Shown piece by piece: positions 33,125-43,376 of a stretch of DNA of 64,000 bases. Each line of letters starts with the position of its first letter. Within the stretch, counting starts at the first letter, position 1. A model generated the notes under the pieces. That model had not been told where the DNA came from. It did no database searches and saw nothing but the letters and a program-made list of their open reading frames with translations. This DNA is from Paramacrobiotus metropolitanus. Taxonomy: Eukaryota; Tardigrada; Eutardigrada; Parachela; Macrobiotidae. The stretch lies in assembly GCF_019649055.1 (NCBI RefSeq), contig NW_026570255.1, positions 1,054,001 through 1,118,000 on the forward strand. The letters run 5' to 3'. A program made the translations under genes and the position numbers.

Positions 33125-35465
33125 ATGCCCAGCCGGCCCCAGCGGAATCGACCGTTTTAACCATGTCCTCGTTTTGGGCGACGAAGGGTTTCTGCGTCTT
33201 GGACGCGTGGTGGACGTGGCGGCCAGCGGACTTATCGTCGACTATCTCTGTCCTCACCGGGGACGCGAATTCCACCCCTTGGGCACGTCTTCCTGCCCTT
33301 CCCCATTTGCACAAATGATTTTCTCGAGGAATTTGCCGAAAACATTCCCTTGCAAGTGTTGGTATCCGAGACGCCGTCCGGACCATGGACTTGACTGGAC
33401 GCCCAAATACTGAGTAAGTAACGCGGTTTGCAGTATCGGAGCTGCGAGGCGGCCCTTGGTCTATGGAGGAACAAGGGCAGCGAAGGGGACCGCATTGATG
33501 TTGTCCCGATTCAGCGTCTTCGCTGGTCGCTTTCTGTCGAGCGGGAGTACATAGATTACGTCAACGATATCATGCAGAGCGTGCCTGTCAAATTAATGAC
33601 CCTTCAGCTGAACCAGGAATTCCGCTCATTGCCTAATGAAGAAGCCGCTGATCAAGGCAGTCAGTGCATATTACCTGCATTTCGATGGGGCGAAATTCTG
33701 CATGACGAATCTCGTGGATGGATAGTTGGACCTGGTGCACATTTCGAGGCACTGGAAGAAACGAGATGCCAAAGAGAAATCTCGTCTGGTGAGGAAGATG
33801 AAAAATGTTAAGAATTCTATTTTGCCGTGTCAAGTAGTCAGAGTGTAATTTGCAGGCAAAGCTGGCTGGTCGCAAACTCAACCAGATTCGCTGCCTAAGA
33901 TTCCCACAGGAACGACAGAAAAACGTTGGTGACAACTTCCTGCCTCCGGAGTTATGGATGCAAGTATTTTCCCATTTGGACACGGTGGGCGCAGAAATTG
34001 GCTGCGCGTCTGTTACGTGCTTATTTCGTAAAGGCGCGGATGTTACTGTGAGCTTTAATGATAGAACAAGCTAAAGGATACAAATGTCAGCCGGCGCTTT
34101 ATAAGCCGAGCTGAGTTCCAAAACACATATAAATAGATTAGGGCAGGCGCAAGAAAGATACTTCTATGATACACATATAAGGAGATATTATTAATAGTTA
34201 AGCTAATGTATACTCGTAACACGTCGTATCGGCCTTCTGGAACGACATCATCACCTCGTCGACGCTGGCTGCCACGATTGTTATTCCCAGTCGGGAATAC
34301 CATGTTTACTCCCGCTTCCTTCTCTCGGCCGCTATCTACAAATGCCTCTGCACCCGCACCCAACACCTTCTCCTGGCGGAAATCGAAGGCGAGGACCCTC
34401 TTCGCACTAGGAATATTTTGGCGGTGCTGGGCATGATCCACCATGTCGCTACGCATCAGACCGGAATCTGGCTGCGGACCGTGTTCTTCCGCCGTTTAAC
34501 GTTGCGCCTGTTGCTAAATCGCTCCACGGATTTTGTATCTGTAGCATGGGAGGGGTACAAATGCGTGCTGCATAGAAAAGAGAGGGAGAATTTCGGAATT
34601 TGCGATAAGCAAGCGGCCAGTACCCATGTTATAGATAGCATGACTTGGAGGCACCGCGTCCTGCGTCTGAAAGGGATGCTTGCCCCTTTCGCCTTGCGAA
34701 AAACTGCACGCGCAATGGACCGACCACGGGCAGAAACAGGGCAGACCAATTTCTCCCTCCTCCTGTGTCTCCTCCATTGCTTTACATCGTGTATGCGCAT
34801 GACCACTACCGGACTCCGCATAGTCACTTTTGTGAGTCGGGCCCGTGCCTGTGGGAGCAGGCCATGTCGTAGAGAGCAGCGTCTTAATTACTTTTTAATT
34901 ACTTTTTATGGCCCCTGCGCCCGGCTTGTGCGCCTGCTCTCTTGATCGGCGGCTTATCGCAAATCAGGTATTATCAACCGATAGTGAACACTATGGCAAG
35001 CTACTTTTGTCCCCTGCAGGATTTTGTGGAATTATGCAGCGGTCTTCCGTGTGAAGCTTTGAAATGTGGTTTACAGATAAATGGTAATGTAGCGGCTCGA
35101 TCAAGTGGCACCACACAGTTTGTGTACGGGAAATCAGCACTTGCAAAGTGTGTGCACTGCTCGAGCTTGCGAGCGCATGACATGCACACGCTGCAGCCTG
35201 CATGTGTGCTGTTTTCCCGTACACCAACTCTGTGGTGCCACTTGATCGAGCCGCTACAGTACCATTTATCTGTAAACCAAATTTCAAAGCTTGATTGGCG
35301 TTGCAGATACTGTGTGCTGTTCAATCCAACGATCCGCGTCCTTCGTCAAGTTACCGCAGGAAAGATGGTGTGTGGACGGCGGGCGTAAAAGATTTGCAGC
35401 CGGCGAAACTGTCGCGGCTGTCCCTTCACGTTCTTTGGGTTTTTCGAGTATCCTGTATGCACTGA
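33125..35465 (+). pseudogene. F-box family locus C
   Basis: Close relative of loci A and B. Exon 1 region shows G-R-V-V-D-V-A-A-S-G-L-I-V-D but has an 8-base insertion after the start, a shift at about 33290 and a stop where A and B have W-I-W-L (TGGACTTGA). The exon from about 33855 gives the F-box L-P-P-E-L-W-M-Q-V-F-S-H-L-D-T-V, interrupted by about 200 bp of foreign sequence (about 34012-34215). Coding resumes with G-M-I-H-H-V-A and continues in pieces to 35050, where a MITE and an inverted copy of intron sequence interrupt it. The last exon, 35307-35465, has compensating indels but the right frame at both ends. Dead gene. Confidence 0.8.
35087..35259 (-). mobile_element. 173-bp MITE with CTGTAGCGG ends, copy 2, inside locus C
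   Basis: Reverse complement of the 29,200 copy. Outside the TA-flanked element the host sequence is itself inverted: 35053-35086 and 35260-35293 are 33/34 reverse complements, the right one being the normal intron end of this gene family (compare 39160-39200). The arrangement therefore makes a hairpin of more than 75 bp. Confidence 0.9.
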
Positions 35466-35529
35466 AGAGCGAGCTGTGTGACACTCGTCGTGCTCCGCTG
35501 ATCTTGATCCATTCGTCTGGGTAGTTACT

Positions 35530-36131
35530 CGGCGTATAAAGTCGTTAATAATCCTGTCGATATAACTAATTTTTCTGTTTTGGGTAGATTGTGCATTAAC
35601 AATGTTTTTAGCGGATTAGCAGATTGCAGTTTTTTTGGGGGTTAAACAAGCTGTGTTCGGCAGCATCTTGTGATCAAACATTCTTTGAAGTCTGTGCAAA
35701 CTTTAATAAGCAGGCACGCATGTACCTCTTTCTGTTTCGCTAAAATCTGAACCGAGTAAACCGATTACCAAGGTGCTTGCAGATTTCATCTGAGTTGGGT
35801 GTCTACAGTACATCGAGTTCATTGAACGCGGCACCCGGTATACCCGGTACAGCTAGAGTATCCTCAGAGTAAGGATGCCTATCACGTCGGCCGAAAGCAG
35901 TGTACTGGGTGTGTGTGTGTGTGTGCGAAGGGATTGGTAGATAAAGCGAATACGGACCATGTTCCCGAGTACCAATGACCAATGTGCGCTTCAGTGTCGG
36001 CGAACCGATGGCAGGGTCCCATAACGCCAAGACGGTGCACAGTACCAGAGTACCTTCTGCATCACAGTCTCCAAATGGCTAAACACTTCTAGCTAACATA
36101 TGCGACTGGTTGATTCCTCAAACTGCATAAT
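35530..36131. other. Intergenic, no gene seen
   Basis: Holds a short GT repeat at about 35910. No coding frame supported. Confidence 0.5.
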
Positions 36132-36568
36132 CTAAACGATATCAACCCGGAACCTCATGACGGTCGTCGTGTGCGGCCAGCGCAGACGATTAAAAGAAAC
36201 GATGCCGGTGCACGGCATTTCCGTGCCTTTATTTTTCCACTGGACAACGTCCGCACCGAAGCACTGGCCCCGTACACCGCATGTCAATCGGCCCATTGCA
36301 GCGTCCAGCAGACCCACGAACCGGACGCGGTCTCGGGTACCAGCGCTTGCACAATAAGCTTCTTTACATACTTTCCAATTGGATCCCGTTCATTAGTAAG
36401 ACAGTGCCAGAAGACGCTACCAAACGAGAAGAATTCGTGTTTTCGATTCGAAGATAGCAGTTCGACGAAGAAGCCGTTGTCGGCAAAGTCCACAACGCAG
36501 CCGAAGCGCAGGAACCCGTCGTCGACCAGGACTTGAATGTCATTGAGACGGCCCATGCCTCGAGGCAT
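36132..36568 (-). pseudogene. F-box family locus D, exon 1 fragment
   Basis: ATG at 36568, then the N-terminal domain V-L-V-D-D-G-F-L-R-F-G-C-V-V-D-F-A-D-N-G-F-F-V and V-P-E-T-A-S-G-S-W, where one base is lost. The next frame carries V-V-Q-W-K-N-K-G-T-E and F-N-R-L-R-W, aligned with loci A and B, and stops at 36132. No F-box exon follows on this strand. Arranged head to head with locus B (start 37177), with about 600 bp between them. Confidence 0.75.
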
Positions 36569-37176
36569 GGCTGATAATCGATTCGTTCAGGAAAACGTCA
36601 AAGTTTAGGAAACGTCTGTGAAAATGTTGCTTTTCGTGCCGATTGTAAGAAGAGCAATCATAGGACCCCAAACAGAAACAAATATAAAACGTGCTCGAAC
36701 CTCTGCGATTTTTCCGGCTATCGACCTGGTTAATTTGAGTTTCATCTTTATGCATACTATGTAAAATGGGCACCCGCCTCGATGGAGGCGTTCAATTCTT
36801 CGTACTCCGCTGTGAACCTGTTATGACTGCATGTGGACAGTTGCAGCTATTTTAGAAGCACTACCAGCCAATCAAAAACGTTCCAGAAGGTACGTCATGC
36901 ACAGATTGTACGCGTTGGCTCACTCGGATCCGAAATAAGGGCACCTAATTACGACTAGCCGAGGCACTACCGCACGGCGCACATGTGCACCACAGTTTAC
37001 TGTTGGGATTGTTGGTACTAGTATTCTCACCTTTGGAAGGAAATTCATGCACATTAAATTTTATCGTAGTTTTCCGCGAGTCTTCTTACGGCAATCAACT
37101 AGACTGCCGCTGCTGCTTTTTATATCATCACCCAAGGACTTTGCTCTCTTAACCTGGCCGATCACCGATAGCAGCC

Positions 37177-39360
37177 ATGCCCAGCGGAATCGGCCTTTTC
37201 AACAGTGTCCATGTTCTGGGCGAAGACGGGTTCGTGCTTTTTGGTTGCGTGGTGGACATGACCGCCCATGGGTTCTATGACCGCCCATGGGTTCTACATC
37301 CACCTACTCTGTTCTCATCGGAGACGCGAATTCTACCCTCACGGAAGCGTATCCCTGCCTTTCCGAATTGATGCTCTTGAATATTTCGAGGATTTTGTCG
37401 AGAGAGTTCCCGTGCAAGTGCTGGTACCCGAGACGTCGTCCGGACCATGGATCTGGCTCGACGCCGAAATATTGAGCACAGAACGCGCCTTGCAATATTG
37501 GAGGTGCGAAGCGGCCGTTCTTCAGTGGAAAACCAAGGGCAGCGAAATGAGCCGCACAGATATTGTCCCAATTCAGCGTCTTCGTTGGACGCCGGCAGTC
37601 GCGCCGGGATACTGGAAGCAGAGTGTGCCTGTCCAACCTACGGCGTTTGCCCGTGTAGCTGTGCAACTGAATGAGGAATTTCGCTCTATGTCCGCCGAAG
37701 AAGCCGCAACGCTGATGAAGGCATCCCGTGAATATTATCATTCTGTGCTTCGGCCGGACAAGATTTTGCATGACTGATCTCGTGGATGGCGGGTTGGACT
37801 TGGTTTAAAATTCGAAGTACCAGGGAGACCTAGATGCCTCTTAGAAAACCGATCTGGTGAGCAAAGTGTTCTACAGTCAAAATTTATTCTGCCGAGTAAA
37901 GTAAATATAGTGCAATGTGCAGGCAGAGCTGGCTGCTGGCAAACTCAACCGGCTCCGTTCCCTACGATTCCCGCAGGAACGACAGGAAAACATGGGGAGC
38001 AGTGTCTTGCCTCCGGAATTATGGACGCACGTGTTTTCCCACTTGGACACGGTGACGCAGACGAAGCTGCGTGTCGTATCGGTCGCATGGAACGCAATCA
38101 TCACCGCGCCGACGCTGGTCGCAACGCTACTTATCTCGAGCCGCAGACACTACGACTATTCCCGTTTTCTCGTCTCGGCGGTCATTTACAAATGTTTGGG
38201 CACCCATACCCAGCACCTTCTAGCGGAAGGCGGCCGCTTGGTCACTAGGGATATTGTGGTGGCGCTGGGCATGATCCACCATGTCGCGGCGCATCAGACC
38301 GAAACGGCTGCGGACCGTGTACTTCAGCGGTCTTTTATTGAGCCTGCGAATCCATCGCTCCACAGAAGACGTGTGGTGGAAGCCGAACAAATGCGCTGTG
38401 CATGGAACGAGTGAAGGCAGTAATCAGGCGGTAGTCGATGCCAAATACCTGTGTTCCCTGTCGGATTTTGTGGAATTATGCAGCAGCCTGCCGTGTGACG
38501 CCATCCGCCTGGCCAACTGCACGGTCACCCTGCTCCGCTCCGTAGGTGAGGAGCTAGTACATGGAATTGGTCCGTTTTCGTCGCGAATGTCACTGGGTTC
38601 CGATTCCGGCTGTTCGCTGTGGGATGCCCTGGAAGCGGCGCTGCCAGCGCTACTGGAGTCAGAACGGCGGGATTTGTGCTCGTTCCTGGCTCAGGTCTGT
38701 AATGGAACTGGCAGCGCAGAAGATTGGCATATTGACAACGCCCTGCGGAAGGTGAGAATTGAAACTGTACGAGGCAAGCGACAACTCCTTCCCATCGCTT
38801 GAGTAAATTTTATCACTTTCCCTGTTGCATCTTACCCGTGTGCAGGCGCTCACGTGATACTGATATCGTATCCACTGTAATCAGCGCTTACTGAGCCGGC
38901 GATAAAATCTCGCCTGCCGTGCTCTTCTCTATATTCTTTATCAGTTTGCACAATCAACTATAGCTGAAAAACCGACGTGAAACGGCTGGAATCAAGTATC
39001 ACGTGAGCGCCTGCACACGGGTAAGATGCAGCAGAGAAAGTGATGTAATTTACTAAAGCGATGGGAAAGAGTTGTCGCTTGCCTCGTACAAATGCTTCCA
39101 GCGCCGGTTGCAGTACGGTTATCTGAAACAGGAGCTGTGAACCCGAATGAGTGCCGTTAGCATTTATCTTTAAACCACAATTCGAAGCTTCGTTGGCGTT
39201 GCAGACACTGTGTGCTGCGCAGTCGAGCGATCCGCGCCCTTCGTCCCACTACCGCGGGAAACGGTGGTGTGTGGACGGACTAAAGGATTTGCAGCCGGAG
39301 AAGTTGCCGCGTCTGTCCCTTCACCCTCTTTGGCGTTATCAAAAACCTCGGCTCAGCTGA
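37177..39360 (+). pseudogene. F-box family locus B, recently disabled
   Basis: Same three-exon layout as locus A. Exon 1 starts ATG at 37177; a 19-bp tandem duplication (37258-37276, 37277-37295) shifts the frame inside the N-terminal domain. Beyond it the long frame is well conserved (P-E-T-S-S-G-P-W-I-W-L, I-V-P-I-Q-R-L-R-W) until a premature TGA near 37775. Exon 2 (37923-38751) has F-box L-P-P-E-L-W-T-H-V-F-S-H-L-D-T-V and a 2-base loss near 38300 relative to locus C. Exon 3 (39205-39360) is intact, with R-W-C-V-D-G-L-K-D-L. The intron holds a 94-bp inverted repeat. Conservation elsewhere suggests recent loss. Confidence 0.85.
38767..39089. repeat. 94-bp inverted repeat in intron 2 of locus B
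   Basis: The left arm 38767-38860 (GTACGAGGCAAGCGACAACT onward) is matched by its reverse complement at 38996-39089, around a ~135-bp centre. It lies just past the predicted exon 2 donor (GTGAGA at 38752). Outside the arms no target duplication was found. Confidence 0.9.
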
Positions 39361-39369
39361 TTGTGAAGA

Positions 39370-40782
39370 GATGGCTGTGTGACATTCATCGTGCTCCGTG
39401 CATATTATTAATTTTGCTGTCCATTCGTTCGGATGGTTACTCGGCGTATGAATGATGTTGATAATAGTGGTGATATAATTTCACTGTTTCTTGTAGAGTG
39501 TTCAGTTCAGTTTTTTTTGGGTTAAATGAGCTGCGCTCGGCAGCATCATCTAATTAGATGATGCGCGTTTGCTACGAGAGTTCAGCTGTTAACCGCTTAA
39601 TTTCCTTAATTAATCATAATGATTAAGGAAAATAAACAGGAAAACATAATACCGCGGTATTTTTTAATTATATTTTACCGTAAGTATACTATGCGTATCA
39701 GCGTATGTTAACAAAGTATGCATATCGAGCTGTATTTATTCGTTAGATGGATTTAACTTTACTACCGGTAAATTACCAGGTATCTGGCTCTTGAAATAAT
39801 TATTTTTGCATTTATCATAAGTTCATAAGCATACAGATGCTTAAGAGTTTAGTAACAGTACTGTAAATAAAAGCGGACCGTTTCAGTTTTGTGCTTACCA
39901 TGGTTAGGAATCTAGATTTAATCTGCAAAATTGCAAATAGGTTTAATTTGCAGATACAAGGCCATTAATTTTTTTAAGTAATTAACTTAATCGGTTAGTA
40001 TTTCATGGCGCGTGTGAAACATTACACATGCCGACTGTCATTTACAACGTCGTACTCATTTTTTAGCTGCTACCAAAATACGTAAGTTTGCAAGTCATGT
40101 CTCTGTAATTGTGCGTACTCTCTCTAGATCAGTGAAAGTGATATTAATATAATAATAATTACAGAGTGCTTCCTATATACATACATATGATTATATACGT
40201 ATATGCAGGTGCATAAAGATGCATACTGCGCTTTACGCATGATTGCTGAGTTAAAGGCAGATTTCATAATCAATTATGAAGAATAAGAAAATTAAGAAAA
40301 AATGCACAATGGGCGACTGGAAGTGGAAAGCGCTGCGCCTGATCACTTGTTTTCACAGTGTTCTAACATTACATATAAAGCTTATACAACCGGAGCTTTG
40401 CACATAAACATGTAGGTCTATGTGTAGAAGCGAACTGCATTCCGATAGATTCTTGTCATGAGCTGAAATTAGTTTTTGTATTTCGGAACAAAATTTGTCA
40501 AAATACGACGGAATTCGTGACGAACGAGGTACAGTTATAACTGCCCAGGCCTTATCAGTCAGCGCTGTAAGCGATTTGAGCGATTTGCATGAACCGACAT
40601 GCACTCTTGTGAATCATATGCGGTTATCTGTGAGCCACTCATCCGAAACATATGAAACTGTTGTGAGCGCGGTGGTACTGTGCGTTAGCATTTCCATTTG
40701 ATTTGGAAATTCAGTGCGTATCTCCCATATGGAGATTCAGTTCAGATAGAGCCTTTATATGATCTATAGATTTACTAATGCA
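39370..40782. other. Intergenic, no gene seen
   Basis: AT-rich. Contains a small palindrome (TTTCCTTAATtaATCATaATGATtaAGGAAA pattern near 39600). No supported coding frame. Confidence 0.5.
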
Positions 40783-40854
40783 GCCGGTGTAGATCAGTGG
40801 TAAGACGGACGGCTACAGGCGCAGCTGACACGGGTTCGATTCCCGTCATCGGTG
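40783..40854 (+). tRNA. tRNA or tRNA-like gene, isotype uncertain
   Basis: 72 nt. The acceptor stem GCCGGTG pairs with CATCGGT (two G-U pairs). The T arm ACGGG-TTCGATT-CCCGT is perfect and contains a consensus B box (GGTTCGATTCC). An A-box-like TAGATCAGTGGT lies at the right place, and a TTTTT Pol III terminator follows directly at 40856-40860. The D stem is weak and the anticodon stem can be drawn in more than one way, so I do not assign an anticodon; it may be a decayed tRNA or a tRNA-derived element. Confidence 0.65.
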
Positions 40855-40859
40855 ATTTT

Positions 40860-41930
40860 TATTTATGACCAAAAACCTATTACCGAACCAACATTCGCAC
40901 AGTATGCATTTGCGTTAGCACCCTTTCCTGTCGAGAAGCGTCGTCGTTCTAGCACTGTCTTTCCATATAAATGTTGTTAATAGGGTAATAAAAATTTCTG
41001 GGACGTATACAGTAGGTATTCAGATATCCATCTGCCTTTTTTCTGCTTTTCCTAATATTTGCTACCAGCTGACTTTCAGATGTAGCTGCAGCGCACAAAG
41101 ACGCTGCTCGTGGTCGTGAATATTAAATCGAATGAATGTAAGCGGTTTACCATGTGTGACTAACAGGTCTGGTCAGCTTCCTATGAACGTACTCGTAGCA
41201 TGATTGGCGCTTGGCTGGCATCCGCACAGTGAACGGGTGTTTCTCTCGCTCTGGTGATCGTGATCATAGCTGATTCGTGACCTTACATCCTTTTCCAACC
41301 TGTACACTCGTAAGCGCCCTCAAAGCGTTGATAAGCAGTACGACTTGAGATGCTTTAAGAGCACCGTTTTAATGTACACTGGCTCCATTTTTGCAAGTTC
41401 CAAATGGAAGGAATAAAGAGCGGCATTTCTCACCATTGTACTGTAGTATGGGCCCGATGCTCTGTAGTTAATTTCGGTGATTCAGAAGCAGGTCTTTTTT
41501 CAAAACAAAGACCAGATGACCCCTTTATCTAGACATGGTGCATCCGGTGGTGCTAGTAAATTTTTAGTTTATTTGTTGGTGTTTTCTTCAAAGTTCGTTA
41601 ATTTTCTTGAATATACAGCGTCCATTAAATATCCCACGAAACTATCCGTTTCTACGCAGATCAGACTACCGCACTTGTTACAACGCATTATTGCTGTCTT
41701 TTTATTTTAATTTTAAGCCTAAATGATTTGTTCTAAGAATTTGAGATCGAAATAAACTTTAAATAATGATATTTTTCACTAATGCCGTAACTGTCTTTAG
41801 CGTTTTAGTGGTAGCGTTCTCGATTGACCCTTTTATTACTGTATATAAATTAATAATGTCGCTTCAAACACGTTTAATGCATGACCGTCCTTGTAAAGGT
41901 GATATTATATTGTAAAGTATTAGATTTACA
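40860..41930. other. Intergenic, no gene seen
   Basis: No supported coding frame between the tRNA-like gene and the promoter of the LEA-like gene. Confidence 0.5.
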
Positions 41931-41943
41931 ATCATACGAGTGC

Positions 41944-41950
41944 TTTATAT
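41944..41950 (+). promoter_or_regulatory. Putative TATA box of the LEA-like gene
   Basis: TTTATAT about 145 bp before the ATG at 42093, leaving room for a transcription start near 41975 and a ~115-base leader. Placement by consensus only. Confidence 0.4.
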
Positions 41951-42092
41951 GCAGCCAGCTAGCAACCAGACACAAACACAACCCATCAAAAACCAATTAT
42001 CCAAACACAATTATTCAAAAATTTTAACACACAGTTCATGCAGTACTTTACTACCTCATAAATAACACATACTACGGGCGAACCGCGCCATC

Positions 42093-42793
42093 ATGAATCG
42101 TCTGATGCTGTTCGTACTCTTCACCGGCCTCTTGGCCAGTGTGTCCGCCGGATTCCTGGACGGGATTAGCAGCGCTTACGAGAGCGTCGCGGGGAAAGCG
42201 GTGGAGACCAAGGACGACGCCAAGAAGGCCATCGACGACACACAGGTGAATTTACAGCGCAAAACATCCGCCGAGAAAGCGCTGATAGAGTACGTCGTCG
42301 TAGCGAACCCTGTTAAAGCCAAAGCGTAGTTCGTTAATTCGTTCTCCTGCAGGAATCGTTCAAGGAACGCTGGACGCAAGTTCAGCATCAAGCACAAGAC
42401 CTCAAAGACCACGCCGTCGACACGGCGGCCCAGAAAACTACGGAGGTGAAGGCTCAGGTCGCCGATACGGTGGAAGCGGCCGCGGAAGCACTGGAATCTG
42501 CCAAACAGCATTACGAGAAGAAGAAGGCCGAAGCGGATCATAAACGTGAGGAAGAGCAGAAAGCGGATGCCAAGCATAAACGGGAGGAAGAGAAAAAGGC
42601 CGAAGCGGAGCACAAGCGGGAGGAAGAGAAGAAGAAACAGGGTGATGTGTTGCAAGCAAAATTAGATGCCATGGGCGACCTTACGGCTAACCAGTTCGAT
42701 GATTTGACCGAGGCTGCTAAGAAGAAGTACGAAGAGCTCAAAGACACGGCGGGCGGGGCTTTCGATGCTTTGAAAAAGGCCGTCGGAGTCTGA
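42093..42793 (+). CDS. Secreted LEA-like, Lys/Glu-rich amphipathic helical protein (two exons)
   Basis: Exon 1 42093-42245 (donor GTGAAT), exon 2 42353-42793 (acceptor CCTGCAG); phase 0; 197 residues. Residues 1-19 are a clear signal peptide (M-N-R-L-M-L-F-V-L-F ... S-V-S-A). The rest is Ala/Lys/Glu/Asp-rich with one Trp and no Cys, predicted all-helical. It contains three ~12-residue repeats of the form A-x-x-H-K-R-E-E-E-x-K-K at about residues 105-140, then an A-K-K-K-Y-E-E-L-K-D-T-A-G-G-A segment near the C-terminus. Composition and A-x-x-x-K-D-x-A patterns resemble group 3 LEA and secreted desiccation-related proteins; an apolipoprotein-like helix bundle is the alternative. AATAAATAAA follows at about 43109. 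Confidence 0.7.
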
Positions 42794-43376
42794 GGCCGTC
42801 TGTTAACAAAGGTCACAAACCGGAAATATGATTTTCGCTTCCAGCCAACAGATTTGGGTTCGAAAGGCAATGTTATCCGCGAGAATTTTCATTCAATTTT
42901 ATAGTACGTACGTGTATCAGTGAACGCAGTTAACTGCAAGTGAATAACAACTGATGACAGTACTGCAGTTTTACAGAGCGTGTATCACGGTATGTATCAT
43001 TCGTCTCGTTACTGTATTGTCGGGAAATTTTGCTTTGCCCGTTGCAGTGTTTAGCTTGGCAACCGTCGTACAGCTTTTCTTTCTTTCACGGTTGTTTGAT
43101 TAATGTGGAAATAAATAAATTTGTTGCTTAAAGTTAATATTGAATAATACTTCAAATGTACAAGTATTCGTGGCGTACTAATGTTGCGCCAATGCAGCTG
43201 CAAGTGCACAAACACGCATAGCAAGAAAGTTTCGAAAATAGTAGGTCACTTAGTATTTTCAAATAGAATGCAATTTTTAAATAGAGTAAATTGAAAGACT
43301 GCTCTCTTCTTTGCCTTGAGTTTTTCCTATTTTTGGCACTGTTGATCGGTTTTGAGTAAAATCGTGTGTAATTTAT
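42794..43376. other. 3' region of the LEA-like gene and intergenic space
   Basis: Contains the likely poly(A) signal AATAAATAAA near 43109 for the upstream gene. Nothing else seen. Confidence 0.5.
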
